From Planctomycetaceae bacterium (GTDB lineage Bacteria; Planctomycetota; Planctomycetia; Pirellulales; Pirellulaceae), in assembly GCA_005798335.1 (NCBI GenBank), contig SYJV01000454.1, positions 1 to 60,425 on the forward strand: DNA of 60,425 bases, in the 5' to 3' direction. Below are positions 1-9,671 of the stretch, one piece after another. The notes under the pieces were generated by a model. It had not been told where the DNA came from. It did not search any database and saw nothing but the letters and a program-made list of their open reading frames with translations. The position numbers were made by a program, and so were the translations under genes. Position 1 is the first letter of the stretch. Each line of letters opens with the position of its first letter.

Positions 1-36
1 GCCAGTTTGGCTTTTTTGGGAGACAAAACCAATGGG

Positions 37-66
37 AATTGGCTCGGCGGGAGCCTCGCCCTCCCG
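37..66 (+). repeat. Dispersed short repeat, copy 1
   Basis: A GC-rich hairpin-capable sequence (GGCTCGGCGGGAGCC core) lies downstream of the sulfatase gene. A second copy is at 10559-10589 in the opposite orientation, matching at about 28 of 31 positions. Nothing else was identified between 1 and 276. Confidence 0.5.
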
Positions 67-276
67 GTGCCGGTGACCAAGTTATGATCGACGCCTAATT
101 TTGTGATCTAACTCTAGCGAGATTCTGAGTTTGGTCAATGTCACGTTAACTATCCGTTGTAGAACGGTCGCACGTTCAATGCGATGATTTGCGGGGTTCC
201 GCCTGGCATGCAATTCGATGTAATTCCTGCCAATTTTGATTTTGACGCTCCGCGCACGAGATTCAGCTCGATCATT

Positions 277-1719
277 TTATCGCTGTGTTTCGCGCTGGTT
301 TGGAATAGGCAGTTCGCGGTACCATGCCAGCAGTCGCTCCTGGAGCTTGCTGGCCGCCTCCGGCTCAGTAGCGGCGAGGTCCTTGCTCTCGGCCAGATCG
401 CTGGCAAGATTGTGCAGAGCCCGACGATTGCCATTGGCATCGACCAGCAATTTCCAATCGTTCCAGCGAATCGCCAATTCGGGACATCGCGCGCCTCCGG
501 TCGGATGATACCAAAACATCGGTTCAGTGCGACGATAGCCCAGGCCAGTAAGTGCCGATACGACGTTGACTCCATCGCTAAGATATCCTGCTGGCATGTT
601 TGCGCCCGCAAGCTCACACAACGTGGGAACCAAGTCGCAAACATTCAACACTGAATCTGTATCGACCCGACCGACCGCAACTTTGCCCGGCCAACGCGCA
701 ATTAGAGGTACACGAATACCACCTTCGTACAGCGTCCACTTCTCGCCGCGCAGCGGCCCGTTATTAGCACCGCGATTCAACACACCGCCGTTATCACTGT
801 AAAAAATAACCAACGTCTTGGAGCGCATTTTCGAATCGTCGATTTTCGCGAGAATCCGACCTATCTGCGAATCCATATAAGTCACCATCGCACTGTGCGT
901 TTGCTGCGGATCAGGCAAATGTTTGTAGGGAGCGCGCATTTCCTCGGTGGGCCGCAATGGTGTGTGGGGATCGCTCAGCCAAACTTGAAGGTAGAACGGT
1001 TGAGTTGCCTCTTGTCGTGCGTGTTGGTCCAGAAATTCCAATGTCGAATCGCAAATCATTCGGCTCGACCAAGTCTGCCACTGGGGTTCGTCGTACGTAT
1101 AAGTATCGTGGGCACGCTCAACCGGCAGCCCGGATTTCCAAGTCGGACCGTTTCCCCAAGCGGATCGAGCGATATCGAAACCGTAACTGGTTACCAGCGG
1201 AGCTTCGGGATGATTGATGAATAACTTGCCATCCTTATAGGAACCGCTACCGCCTCCTAAATGCCACTTGCCAAAGTGCGCCGTTTTATATCCGGCCGCC
1301 TGCAACGCTTTGGGCATCGAGGGCGCAGAACTGTCCAGCCAATCGGGCATACCTCGCCTGCGATTGTCCTCCAGCGCCGCCAAGTGGCCGAAGATGCGCC
1401 AGCGAGCTGGCAACTGGCCCGTCAACGCTGAAACTCGTGTGGGTGAACACAACATGTGAACGTAAAACTGAGAGTATCTGGTCCCCTCGCGCGCCAGTGA
1501 ATCGATGTGCGGAGTCTTCGTATCGGGATGGCCGGTACATCCCAAGTCACCGTATCCAAGATCGTCGGCCAAAATCACCAAGATATTCGGACGCTCGTCG
1601 GTCTGAGTCAGCGCGGAATCGTCGCTCCCAGCCAAACTAACGTTCAACCAGATCAAGACAACAACGGCCAGCAATATCGACCGAAATTGTTGAACCCTCG
1701 CACTTGCTGAATCGACCAT
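277..1719 (-). CDS. Secreted arylsulfatase-type sulfatase
   Basis: Probable type I (formylglycine) sulfatase that hydrolyses sulfate esters, likely on polysaccharides, outside the cytoplasm. An N-terminal hydrophobic stretch (about residues 13-31) looks like a signal peptide. The metal-binding ADDLGYGD motif is at about 51-58, and the FGly signature C-S-P-T-R starts at Cys91, followed by the usual L-T-G. Further sulfatase motifs are GKWHLGG and FYSDNGG. At 480 residues the length is normal for the family. The gene starts 7 nt after the stop of the Nramp-like gene, so the two are probably co-transcribed. The substrate cannot be told from sequence. Conversion of Cys to formylglycine would need an FGE-type enzyme not present in this window. 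Confidence 0.93.
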   Translation of the reverse strand: MVDSASARVQQFRSILLAVVVLIWLNVSLAGSDDSALTQTDERPNILVILADDLGYGDLGCTGHPDTKTPHIDSLAREGTRYSQFYVHMLCSPTRVSALTGQLPARWRIFGHLAALEDNRRRGMPDWLDSSAPSMPKALQAAGYKTAHFGKWHLGGGSGSYKDGKLFINHPEAPLVTSYGFDIARSAWGNGPTWKSGLPVERAHDTYTYDEPQWQTWSSRMICDSTLEFLDQHARQEATQPFYLQVWLSDPHTPLRPTEEMRAPYKHLPDPQQTHSAMVTYMDSQIGRILAKIDDSKMRSKTLVIFYSDNGGVLNRGANNGPLRGEKWTLYEGGIRVPLIARWPGKVAVGRVDTDSVLNVCDLVPTLCELAGANMPAGYLSDGVNVVSALTGLGYRRTEPMFWYHPTGGARCPELAIRWNDWKLLVDANGNRRALHNLASDLAESKDLAATEPEAASKLQERLLAWYRELPIPNQRETQR

Positions 1720-1726
1720 GGGCTCC

Positions 1727-3322
1727 TCACGAATTGGAACTCAGGACACCGAAAAACATCAGTAGATCTTGTCCCTTAGTGACCAAGTTGTATGTTCCAA
1801 TCGCCAGCAACACTAGAAAACTGCCGACCAAAAAAAAGTCCCAGAGTTTTGACGGACGCAGCTCGGGAATACACTTCCAGTATCGAAAGTACAGCGCCGC
1901 CGCGCCGAGCATTGGCAACATGATCGCTTGAGTCATCGCGCTCAATAACACGAGAAAGACTGGCTTGGGAAAGATCATGTAGATCGCACAGCACAGCAAT
2001 GGAAAGAGAAAGCTGAGATACCGAACTAAGCGCGAAATAATTACAGGATCGCGCTTAAGAAATCCCATCACCACCAGCGCATCGGCAAACGTGCGCGCGT
2101 GGCTGGCGTTGGCAACAAAGTAGGTAGAATACAGTACCGCAAACGCGCCGAACATAAATAGAATGGGCGCATAACTTGAGAAAACTGGCTGATACATCGT
2201 CTGTAGAGTACGAATCAAATCGCTATCACCTGGAACGAGCTTGGATGGATGCAAGATAGCCGCGCCGAGAACATAAAATGCGATGGTGGCAACTGTGTAG
2301 ATGACCAGCGAGGTCCACGCATCAAACTGCATTACTTTTAACCAGCCCCGGGCGCGCTTGAGCCATGGCTGGCCAGCTTCGTATCGTCCGGTCCAGCGCG
2401 CGTACCCTTTTTCCAGCAGCCAGTAAGGATACTGTACCAACTCGGACGCCCCTACACCAATTATTCCCAGCGTCGCCATAGCCACCGTCAACGCTACCTT
2501 GGCATCGTTGCCTTCGGGCATGCTGGGAATTAGACCATTGATCCACTGCGTCGCCGTGAGCGACCACGACGGGTGATTCTGAATCGCAAACACGTTGCCC
2601 ACGGTGATCAAAGTAAAGACAGCGACAAGAATCGTCGAAACAGCTTGAATCAATCGATACCGTCCATACCACAATAGGAACGATGTCCCGATCGCCCAAG
2701 GAATTGTCCAGATCATGTCATCGCGTGGCAAAGATGCTGGGAACTTGCTTTCATATTCTGCCTGAAGCTGTTCCGATTCAACTTTCAATTGCGCGATCAA
2801 CTCGGCGGCGTTCGGTGCTGCTTCGGGTTTGGTGGCCAGCACTTGCTCGACCTGCAGCAGAGTCTTCTTCTCTGCCATGGCGTTATACAATTTGCCTTGC
2901 TCGGTGACCGGTATCATGATCGCGGTGGCTTGGCCAACACTGCCAACGATGCCGCCCAGTTGTCCGATACTGGCCATCCACATGATAAACCAATACCACA
3001 CCAACCAATTGCCACGTCCCTGAATGCGTGGGCCGGGCACGGAATCAAACGCCGACAGCGTTGGCAATCCGCTGATCATCGTGTAGCGCCCGATTTCGAT
3101 CTGAGCAAACACTTTGATCACGCAACCCAGGATGATCAACCACAGCAAGCTCATGCCTGCCCCCGCACCGGCCTTGGTCGTCGCGATCAATTCCCCAGAT
3201 CCAACGATCGAAGCTGCGATAATCAGGCCGGGCCCCAGCATGCGAAAGATATCGAATATCGCAGTGGGCGCGTCGCGAGTGCCATCACTGTTCTCCAAAA
3301 CTCGTTCTTCAGATGCGTTCAT
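1727..3322 (-). CDS. Nramp-like transporter with altered metal-site motifs
   Basis: Multi-pass inner-membrane protein (531 residues, 10 or more hydrophobic segments) with the overall layout of the Nramp/LeuT-fold metal transporters. The first segment reads MLGPGLIIAASIVGSGE, where canonical Nramps have GPG followed by the metal-binding DPGN; here that position is G-S-G-E (41-44). The sixth-helix motif, normally MPHN, appears as G-A-S-E (about 291-294). A polar insertion of about 50 residues (about 150-205) separates two early helices. The residues that coordinate Mn/Fe in classical Nramps are therefore missing, so the substrate is uncertain. It is the upstream member of a two-gene operon with the sulfatase. 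Confidence 0.85.
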   Translation of the reverse strand: MNASEERVLENSDGTRDAPTAIFDIFRMLGPGLIIAASIVGSGELIATTKAGAGAGMSLLWLIILGCVIKVFAQIEIGRYTMISGLPTLSAFDSVPGPRIQGRGNWLVWYWFIMWMASIGQLGGIVGSVGQATAIMIPVTEQGKLYNAMAEKKTLLQVEQVLATKPEAAPNAAELIAQLKVESEQLQAEYESKFPASLPRDDMIWTIPWAIGTSFLLWYGRYRLIQAVSTILVAVFTLITVGNVFAIQNHPSWSLTATQWINGLIPSMPEGNDAKVALTVAMATLGIIGVGASELVQYPYWLLEKGYARWTGRYEAGQPWLKRARGWLKVMQFDAWTSLVIYTVATIAFYVLGAAILHPSKLVPGDSDLIRTLQTMYQPVFSSYAPILFMFGAFAVLYSTYFVANASHARTFADALVVMGFLKRDPVIISRLVRYLSFLFPLLCCAIYMIFPKPVFLVLLSAMTQAIMLPMLGAAALYFRYWKCIPELRPSKLWDFFLVGSFLVLLAIGTYNLVTKGQDLLMFFGVLSSNS

Positions 3323-3429
3323 GTCAGTTGCGTTGCGAGAAGGCTATGGTAAGTCAAAACGGCTTATCAGAATAACCTCAACGCCGCGCCGAGTCGATGC
3401 AGTTGGTCAAAAACCACTCGGAGCCAATT

Positions 3430-3601
3430 TGTAGAACATTTCGTCTCAAATGTTCATGAGCCGGACTCACTATCCAGTTTGTCAACGGCCAATCGAGTTT
3501 GTGCAACGCGCGGGCGGTCTTTACCGGCGCCATGACAAGGCATTCGTCGCTGACTCAAACGTACTTCTGACTCATGAACATTCGGGACGAAGTGTTCTAC
3601 A
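3430..3601. repeat. Inverted-repeat element in 341-bp intergenic gap
   Basis: Two 31-bp arms (3430-3460 and 3571-3601) are reverse complements with about 3 mismatches, separated by 110 bp. The ends begin TGTAGAAC, like the palindrome at 41244-41304. No target duplication was seen. The rest of 3323-3663 holds nothing I can identify. Confidence 0.6.
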
Positions 3602-3663
3602 ATCTTGCGGCCCACTCCATGCATGCTGAAGCTCTATTAGCGACAAGCGGAATTTCTCAGCGA

Positions 3664-6600
3664 TTATTTCTTGCTCCGAAATCTCACGAATTCTTCAAGA
3701 GATACTAGGCCGTCGCCATTGGTGTCGGCGCCGGTTGGCTTGATGATCATAACTTTCGTTTCGTCGGACTGAAGGACGCCGTCTTTGTTTTTGTCGTACT
3801 TTGATAAAGTCCGCGTTGCCCATTCAATATCGCTCTGACGTATTTCGATTTCGCCTTTAAGCATGCTGGGGTCTTCTGGAGCTTTGGTCGCATTGTCGAT
3901 CAATTCATACACAACAAAGGCTTTCCAAGACTTCTGCGGAACGGTGCGAAGTTCGCTGGGCAACGTGGCTGAATCGCTCTCCCGGAAAGGCCAAGCAATT
4001 TTTGGTAGGTGGCTTTCAAGGTTGGCTTCCGCCAAGAGTTTGACAACCTCATCGTGCCCCGAGCGAATTTGCGTTTGAATCTCTTGGAATTCTCTGGACA
4101 GCTTTTCGACCAATGAATGTCGCTTGGCAAGCGCGAGCACAGCTAATATCTCTGCGGCGTCCTTCCATACATTCGCCTGAATGGGACTTTCATCGCGCGA
4201 GCCAACCGCGAATCCGATTGGAAAAACCACCCTGACGAACTGTTTGGGTATACTCGAAACTCTTAGGTCGATTATAGACGTACCGCTCTCATTGAATAAA
4301 TCCTCGTGCAATCGTTCTGGGTGTTTGCTCAGCCATTGCAGTCGCTTGCGAATCGATTCTTGCAAGTGCGAGACGTCGATCTCCGTTTTCGGAAACGTTG
4401 AAAGTGCGGTGCAGGCAATTGTCGCACTTAGCGGAGAAGCATTCAGGTCATCGATCAGCTCCATCGACAATTGGCGGATGCGATTCAGAGAGTCGCCGTC
4501 CCAAATCGTCGCACCGGATGTGCGCCAATCCGGCCTATCGAATGCCGACAAATACTGGCTAATCAAATGGGCCGGCCCGAGGTCAGGGTGGCGGAGCACG
4601 AAGTCGCCGATTTTTTTCCTTGCTGCGGCTGAAGTTCCCGGAGAGTTCAACACGTTGGCGATGAAAGTGCCGAGCTGATTGACCGTGTCCTTGGAATATT
4701 TCTGAGGAATGGGAGATTTTGCCAACCAATCTAAGACGGAGTCGAAGGCGACATTCATGTTCGGTTGTGTCATCGAAAAAGCCAATGCGGCAAAGATTCT
4801 CATTGCGAGTGCTTCGTTCGCTTCCATTTCTTTTGTCAACAGTTTACCAAACTTTTCATCGCCATTGACTTTGGCCAAAACAGCCAAAACCAGCGCATCA
4901 AAAACCAGATTTGTCGCTGTCGGCGAGCGCAGTATCTCGAGCATTTCACTGGACACACTTGGCGAAGCATCTCGTGCAACCAAAGCCCGCACAGCCTCTA
5001 TCGCAGCAAGGCGAGTCTTGCTGCTGCGCTCGTACTTGACAACATTCAACCATTCGGAAAACCGCTTTCCTTCATATGTCAACTCTGGTGCAGTTGATCG
5101 CGATTGGCTTGCAATCACACCGGACGACACTGGACCGGCAGAATTCTGATTCGATAGCTGAGAGGTGGAGTTTTGCAATGGGGTCTCTGGTGCTGATTCC
5201 TGTAGGCCAAGGACAAGAATATGAATTGCAAAGCCGAGAATCTCCCCAGGTGTAAACTCGGAAGCCACCGCAAACACCTTTTCATTTCCTGACGCCCCGC
5301 CGTGGGCACTGACTTCTGAGGTTTTTAGAACAGGCCATGCGACGACAAGACGGATGAGACTTGCTTTAACCCCTTTGAATACGTCAACAACGCGAGAATA
5401 TTCACTTGCGGTTGCTTCTGCGATCGATTTTGTTTGAATCTCTACAGCTTGGTTGGCAAATTGAGAACGCATCATCCTCGCGGCGAATTCTAGCAGCTCG
5501 ATTGTCTCCGAGCCAAACAAAGCAACGTTGGATGAGCGCGAGAACTCGAACTGATTGCTGAAATCCATTTCGAAGCCTTGTATTTTCAAGTGTCTTGGCA
5601 AAACGTGTCTTTGGAATCCACTCTCAACTTGTGACAGATTCAACAATCGAGCAGGGTCCTTGGCCAGCGCGACGAATCGAGCATTGATTGCTGCTGACAG
5701 TCTCTCACGACGTTCATCGTCAATTTTGAAAAAAAGAGCTGGAGGCAGTTGGGTGAGTATCATTGCGGCTTGAGCAACCAGCGCAGGTTGCGATTCCAGA
5801 TTGCAAAGCGTTTCCTCGGCTCGAAGGAGCACTTCCGTTCGATAGGCTGAGGACCAGGCGGTCAATTCTTCGGGTATAGGCTCAGACAACCAAATCTCGA
5901 TGCCTGCAGAACTCCATGCCTTGAGAATCTTCATGGGGTAATCGCAGAGTTCTCGATAATCTGCGATAGATTTATTCGCCGCGAGAATCCTGTCCATGTC
6001 CTTTGCCCAAACCGCCAGCACGGCAACTAATTCTCGTCTTGCCACGTCACTTAAGATTCTCTTACCTGGGAGGACGCTTTTTTCTAGCCACTCGAAAACA
6101 GGCTTCATGCGCGACAAGTCAGTGCCCAAACCGACTTTAATAACTCGCATGTGCATCGGTTTGCTATCTGAGTCCAGCAACTTCACCAAGAGTTCGCCAT
6201 ATCCATTGTCAGGATTGCTGGTGCGCAAAATTCCAAAGATCTTTGTGTCCATCGGTCGCCAGCCCCCTATGTCCGTGTCATTTTTTTCGTGGGGAACTAA
6301 GATCCCGCCGTTCAAATCGGGAAGCATGCCAATTAGCACATCGGTAACCAGCTTGTATGTTTGAGGCGAGACGAGCGAACGGATGGCCGCGAGCGAGTGG
6401 CCGATCGCTTCAGGACTTCGCTCGCGTTTCAACTGGGCTAGCCATTCGGTGAGCGTCTTGCCGTCGTAGAGCAATTCAGAATCAATGGCGGTTGGGCTGA
6501 GTTCAGCTTTCAATTTGCTTGATTGCAAGTTCTTTTGCTCAACTCCCGCGATGCCGATTTTGCTTGTGCGATTTTCAGTATTTGAATCACTGACGCCGCC

Positions 6601-9600
6601 ACCAAGTGACCGCACTGCTGCAGGAGAAATGCCTGCTGAGCCGGCAGGCGCTGTTCCCAACACTCTGTTTGGCGTGCTCTTGGGTAAATCTCGCCATGGA
6701 TCATCAAGTTTGCCGCCACCAAGCCCGGCAGCGCTAATGTGAATCAAAAAACCAAGAACCTCGTCCGTGGGCAATGTGCCAGTATTTATTTGGACAGAAT
6801 TGTTGCTATTTGCTGCGCTTACTCCCGTGACAGTAACCACGCTCACATTCGGCCAACCGATCCCCAAACTGCTCGGGCGCATCCCCATGTCCTTGATACG
6901 GTCGATGAAGCGACGAGATTGTGTTTGCGTTGTTCCGAGAAGAGACTTTTCGGCTGCCAAGAACAAATCTCCCGACTGATGAGCAATGTTCAATCGCTCC
7001 GCCGCTTCCAGGAAAACAATTGCTTCTGACACATACCCGTAGGCATTTTCATACTGAGGGGCAGTAGATTGAATAAAGCTAATTTTCACTGGCAGAGACC
7101 TTGACTTTGGGAAACTGTCAAAACCGTTCTGAGAATGCGGTTTCGTCAGACCTAACATTCGAGGTGGGTCTGTCGCGAGCGCGCCTAACCGATTGGCGAG
7201 TGCTACCTTCAATGAGTAAATCGTGGCGCTTCCAAGAGTCTCCACATCCTTGTCCGTGGTCGATCGGATAATCATCGCCGCTTGAACTACATATGCAGAA
7301 TTGGATGATTGATCTAGGATTGTCTGAGCCGCTTGCCGAATAACTTCTTCTCGGAATTTGGCTTTCAAACCATCTCCTCTTTCCAAATTCCTTGATAGCC
7401 AAAAATCACCATCAGCAACTTTCCACTGTCCCAGAATTCTGATCGCGTGTGCAGCTCGTTCCTCGATATCGATAGATGAACGATCGGATTGACAATACCT
7501 TCGCAAGACTTCAAGTAGTATCTGGTTCGCGTCGTTGCTTAATGTTCGACTGCCGCGTACTACATTCTCTTCAAGCCACTTGAGAACCGGTTGTACTTGA
7601 GCATACGGCAGGTCAAGTCCATAGGTAATTAATCGAGCTTGGAGTTGTGAATCCGAGGTTTCGAGAATTCTAGTGAGTAGTTCTCCATACGCAGATCCTG
7701 GATTGCAGGCGCTGAGACTCGAAAAAACACTGTAAAAAACTACGTCTCCTTTCAATTCGTGCAGCATTTCGACTAACAGATCGGTGATCTGTTTGGATGT
7801 TTTGGACGTGACCAGCGACTCAATCGCTGCGAGGGATTGGCCTAGGGCTTCAGGACTTCGCTCGCGTTTCACCTGGGCCAACCATTCAGTGAGCGTCTTG
7901 CCCTCGAAGACCAATTCAGAATCAATGGCCGATTGGTTGAGTTCAGCGTTCGATTTACCTGGCTGCAGGTTCTCGATCTTCTTTTGCTCAACTCGGGCGA
8001 TGATGGTTTCGCCTTTGCGAATTTCAAACTTGCCGTTCTCGAGAGTGATTGAATCGCTGGCGCCGGCGATAGTGACTTCGTATTTACCGGCGTAGAGTTT
8101 GGTTGTGGTATTACCTGGTTGTAGAGTGATCTCGCGATCCGGTCGACCGTCTTGATGAAGGGTGACTTGCACGTCCGCCACTTCGGAATCAATCACCAAC
8201 TGGCCCTTTTGCGTTTCCAGAACGACCAAGACTCCGGCGTAGACGAACAACGGCACGAATACTGCCGCGATCATCCATAACCGCCAACGAGATTTTGGAG
8301 GCTCGCGATTTTTGGAAATTGCACTTGGCGAAGAAGAAACCGAAACTAGTTGATTGGTCGCTGCCAGCCGCATTGGTTCGGAGGGACGTACCGCGGTTTT
8401 CTCCGCATTCGCCTGAGATTCCTTGCCGGCCCTGGCCAGCTCGACGAGGTCGGCACTTTCGGCAAGTGATGCCAAGCGCTCGGCTACGTGGGCTGCACTG
8501 GCGGGTCGATTGTCGATGGAACGAGCTAGCAAATCACCGACCAACTCGACCAACTCCGGTGGTGCATCGGGCCGAAGCGTGTCTAGGCGTGGCGGTTCAT
8601 GACTGGCCAGCAGACGAAGTTTTTCTAGTGGCGACAAGTTCGGCGAGGCGGCCAGCGGTGCGCGACCACACAACAATCGAAACAGCGTTGCACCCAGCGA
8701 ATACAAATCGGCTCGATAGTCGACCGATCCCGACCGCTCAGCCTGTTCCGGAGCCATGTAGTCGAGCGTCCCCATGAGTTGTCCGACGGTGGTCAATTCA
8801 GCAGACGCTTCGTCCCACAAACTGAGCTGTGCAAGCCCAAAGTCCAGAATCTTGGCGCGCCCGACCATGTCGAGCATCAAATTCGATGGCTTGATATCGC
8901 GATGGACGATACCCGCCGCGTGCGCGTGCGACAGCCCCAGAGCAACCTGGCGACACAGTTCACAAGCGTCCGCAATCTTCAGCGGACCAACCGTGCGAGC
9001 AAGCTGGCTGAGATCCAAGCCGTCGATGTACTCCATAACCAAATAATGCAAACCATCCAAATCACCTGCGTCAGTCGCCAGCACAATCGACGGATGATTC
9101 AAACAACCGGCAGCCCGTATCTCGCGCTGAAATCGCAGGGCCGGTTGTTGTTGGTTGCCAATCGTAGCCGGCAGGATCTTGATCGCGACCTGTTTACCGA
9201 GTTGGCGATGACGAGCCAGAAACACGGTCGCCATGCCACCACGTCCGAGTGGCTTGAGCAACTCGTACGAACCAAAGTCGCTCGACTGCGGCAACCAGCG
9301 GCTCAGCCGATCACGGCCACCTTCGTCGTTGGCAGAGTCGACGATCAGTTGCTTGGCATTATCGAATGCTCGCACAAATACACTCGGTTCGGGAATTGGC
9401 TCGGCAGGTTCACTCCCCTGAGAAACTTTCTTGTACCTGAGCAGTTCAAGAATCGTGTCCGACTCGTTCTCCAAGTCCACGATTGTTTGCTCGCACACAG
9501 GGCAGTCGGCCAAATGTTGTTCGATGTCAACGGCAAGAGAATCGTCCAATTCACCGACCAAGTAATTTTTCAACGATTCGGCTGGAAAGCAATTGTTTTC

Positions 9601-9606
9601 GGTCAT
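3664..9606 (-). CDS. Giant membrane Ser/Thr kinase with ZAS-like, repeat and EF-hand regions
   Basis: A 1980-residue protein with several regions. An N-terminal H-x3-C-x2-C zinc-finger motif (His31, Cys35, Cys38) resembles anti-sigma factors. A complete Hanks-type kinase domain (about 114-370) has GRGGMATVF, an AIK lysine, HRDIKPSN, DFG and APE, so it should be active. One membrane segment (about 442-464) is followed by a PEGA-like beta region (about 470-545). Three long repeats begin near residues 561, 1041 and 1506, each opening with a variant of EGKTLTEWL and continuing as alpha-helical, HEAT-like sequence. The C-terminus holds two EF-hand loops (DKNKDGVLQSDE and DTNGDGLVSLEE, about 1930-1980). 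The predicted topology puts the kinase inside and the repeats and EF-hands outside. It is divergent from the ECF sigma gene 65 bp away, so it may control that factor; this is inference. The repeats are not recognised beyond the HEAT-like appearance. Confidence 0.9.
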   Translation of the reverse strand: MTENNCFPAESLKNYLVGELDDSLAVDIEQHLADCPVCEQTIVDLENESDTILELLRYKKVSQGSEPAEPIPEPSVFVRAFDNAKQLIVDSANDEGGRDRLSRWLPQSSDFGSYELLKPLGRGGMATVFLARHRQLGKQVAIKILPATIGNQQQPALRFQREIRAAGCLNHPSIVLATDAGDLDGLHYLVMEYIDGLDLSQLARTVGPLKIADACELCRQVALGLSHAHAAGIVHRDIKPSNLMLDMVGRAKILDFGLAQLSLWDEASAELTTVGQLMGTLDYMAPEQAERSGSVDYRADLYSLGATLFRLLCGRAPLAASPNLSPLEKLRLLASHEPPRLDTLRPDAPPELVELVGDLLARSIDNRPASAAHVAERLASLAESADLVELARAGKESQANAEKTAVRPSEPMRLAATNQLVSVSSSPSAISKNREPPKSRWRLWMIAAVFVPLFVYAGVLVVLETQKGQLVIDSEVADVQVTLHQDGRPDREITLQPGNTTTKLYAGKYEVTIAGASDSITLENGKFEIRKGETIIARVEQKKIENLQPGKSNAELNQSAIDSELVFEGKTLTEWLAQVKRERSPEALGQSLAAIESLVTSKTSKQITDLLVEMLHELKGDVVFYSVFSSLSACNPGSAYGELLTRILETSDSQLQARLITYGLDLPYAQVQPVLKWLEENVVRGSRTLSNDANQILLEVLRRYCQSDRSSIDIEERAAHAIRILGQWKVADGDFWLSRNLERGDGLKAKFREEVIRQAAQTILDQSSNSAYVVQAAMIIRSTTDKDVETLGSATIYSLKVALANRLGALATDPPRMLGLTKPHSQNGFDSFPKSRSLPVKISFIQSTAPQYENAYGYVSEAIVFLEAAERLNIAHQSGDLFLAAEKSLLGTTQTQSRRFIDRIKDMGMRPSSLGIGWPNVSVVTVTGVSAANSNNSVQINTGTLPTDEVLGFLIHISAAGLGGGKLDDPWRDLPKSTPNRVLGTAPAGSAGISPAAVRSLGGGVSDSNTENRTSKIGIAGVEQKNLQSSKLKAELSPTAIDSELLYDGKTLTEWLAQLKRERSPEAIGHSLAAIRSLVSPQTYKLVTDVLIGMLPDLNGGILVPHEKNDTDIGGWRPMDTKIFGILRTSNPDNGYGELLVKLLDSDSKPMHMRVIKVGLGTDLSRMKPVFEWLEKSVLPGKRILSDVARRELVAVLAVWAKDMDRILAANKSIADYRELCDYPMKILKAWSSAGIEIWLSEPIPEELTAWSSAYRTEVLLRAEETLCNLESQPALVAQAAMILTQLPPALFFKIDDERRERLSAAINARFVALAKDPARLLNLSQVESGFQRHVLPRHLKIQGFEMDFSNQFEFSRSSNVALFGSETIELLEFAARMMRSQFANQAVEIQTKSIAEATASEYSRVVDVFKGVKASLIRLVVAWPVLKTSEVSAHGGASGNEKVFAVASEFTPGEILGFAIHILVLGLQESAPETPLQNSTSQLSNQNSAGPVSSGVIASQSRSTAPELTYEGKRFSEWLNVVKYERSSKTRLAAIEAVRALVARDASPSVSSEMLEILRSPTATNLVFDALVLAVLAKVNGDEKFGKLLTKEMEANEALAMRIFAALAFSMTQPNMNVAFDSVLDWLAKSPIPQKYSKDTVNQLGTFIANVLNSPGTSAAARKKIGDFVLRHPDLGPAHLISQYLSAFDRPDWRTSGATIWDGDSLNRIRQLSMELIDDLNASPLSATIACTALSTFPKTEIDVSHLQESIRKRLQWLSKHPERLHEDLFNESGTSIIDLRVSSIPKQFVRVVFPIGFAVGSRDESPIQANVWKDAAEILAVLALAKRHSLVEKLSREFQEIQTQIRSGHDEVVKLLAEANLESHLPKIAWPFRESDSATLPSELRTVPQKSWKAFVVYELIDNATKAPEDPSMLKGEIEIRQSDIEWATRTLSKYDKNKDGVLQSDETKVMIIKPTGADTNGDGLVSLEEFVRFRSKK

Positions 9607-9671
9607 GGTATTGCCACCCTGGTAAGACTACGATGATTGGACCACTGCAATATAAACGAAACCAGTGTGAC

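Noticed and set aside
9483-9671. Upstream extension of the sigma factor to 9483
   Set aside because: It would overlap the coding start of the divergent kinase, and the added residues look non-coding.
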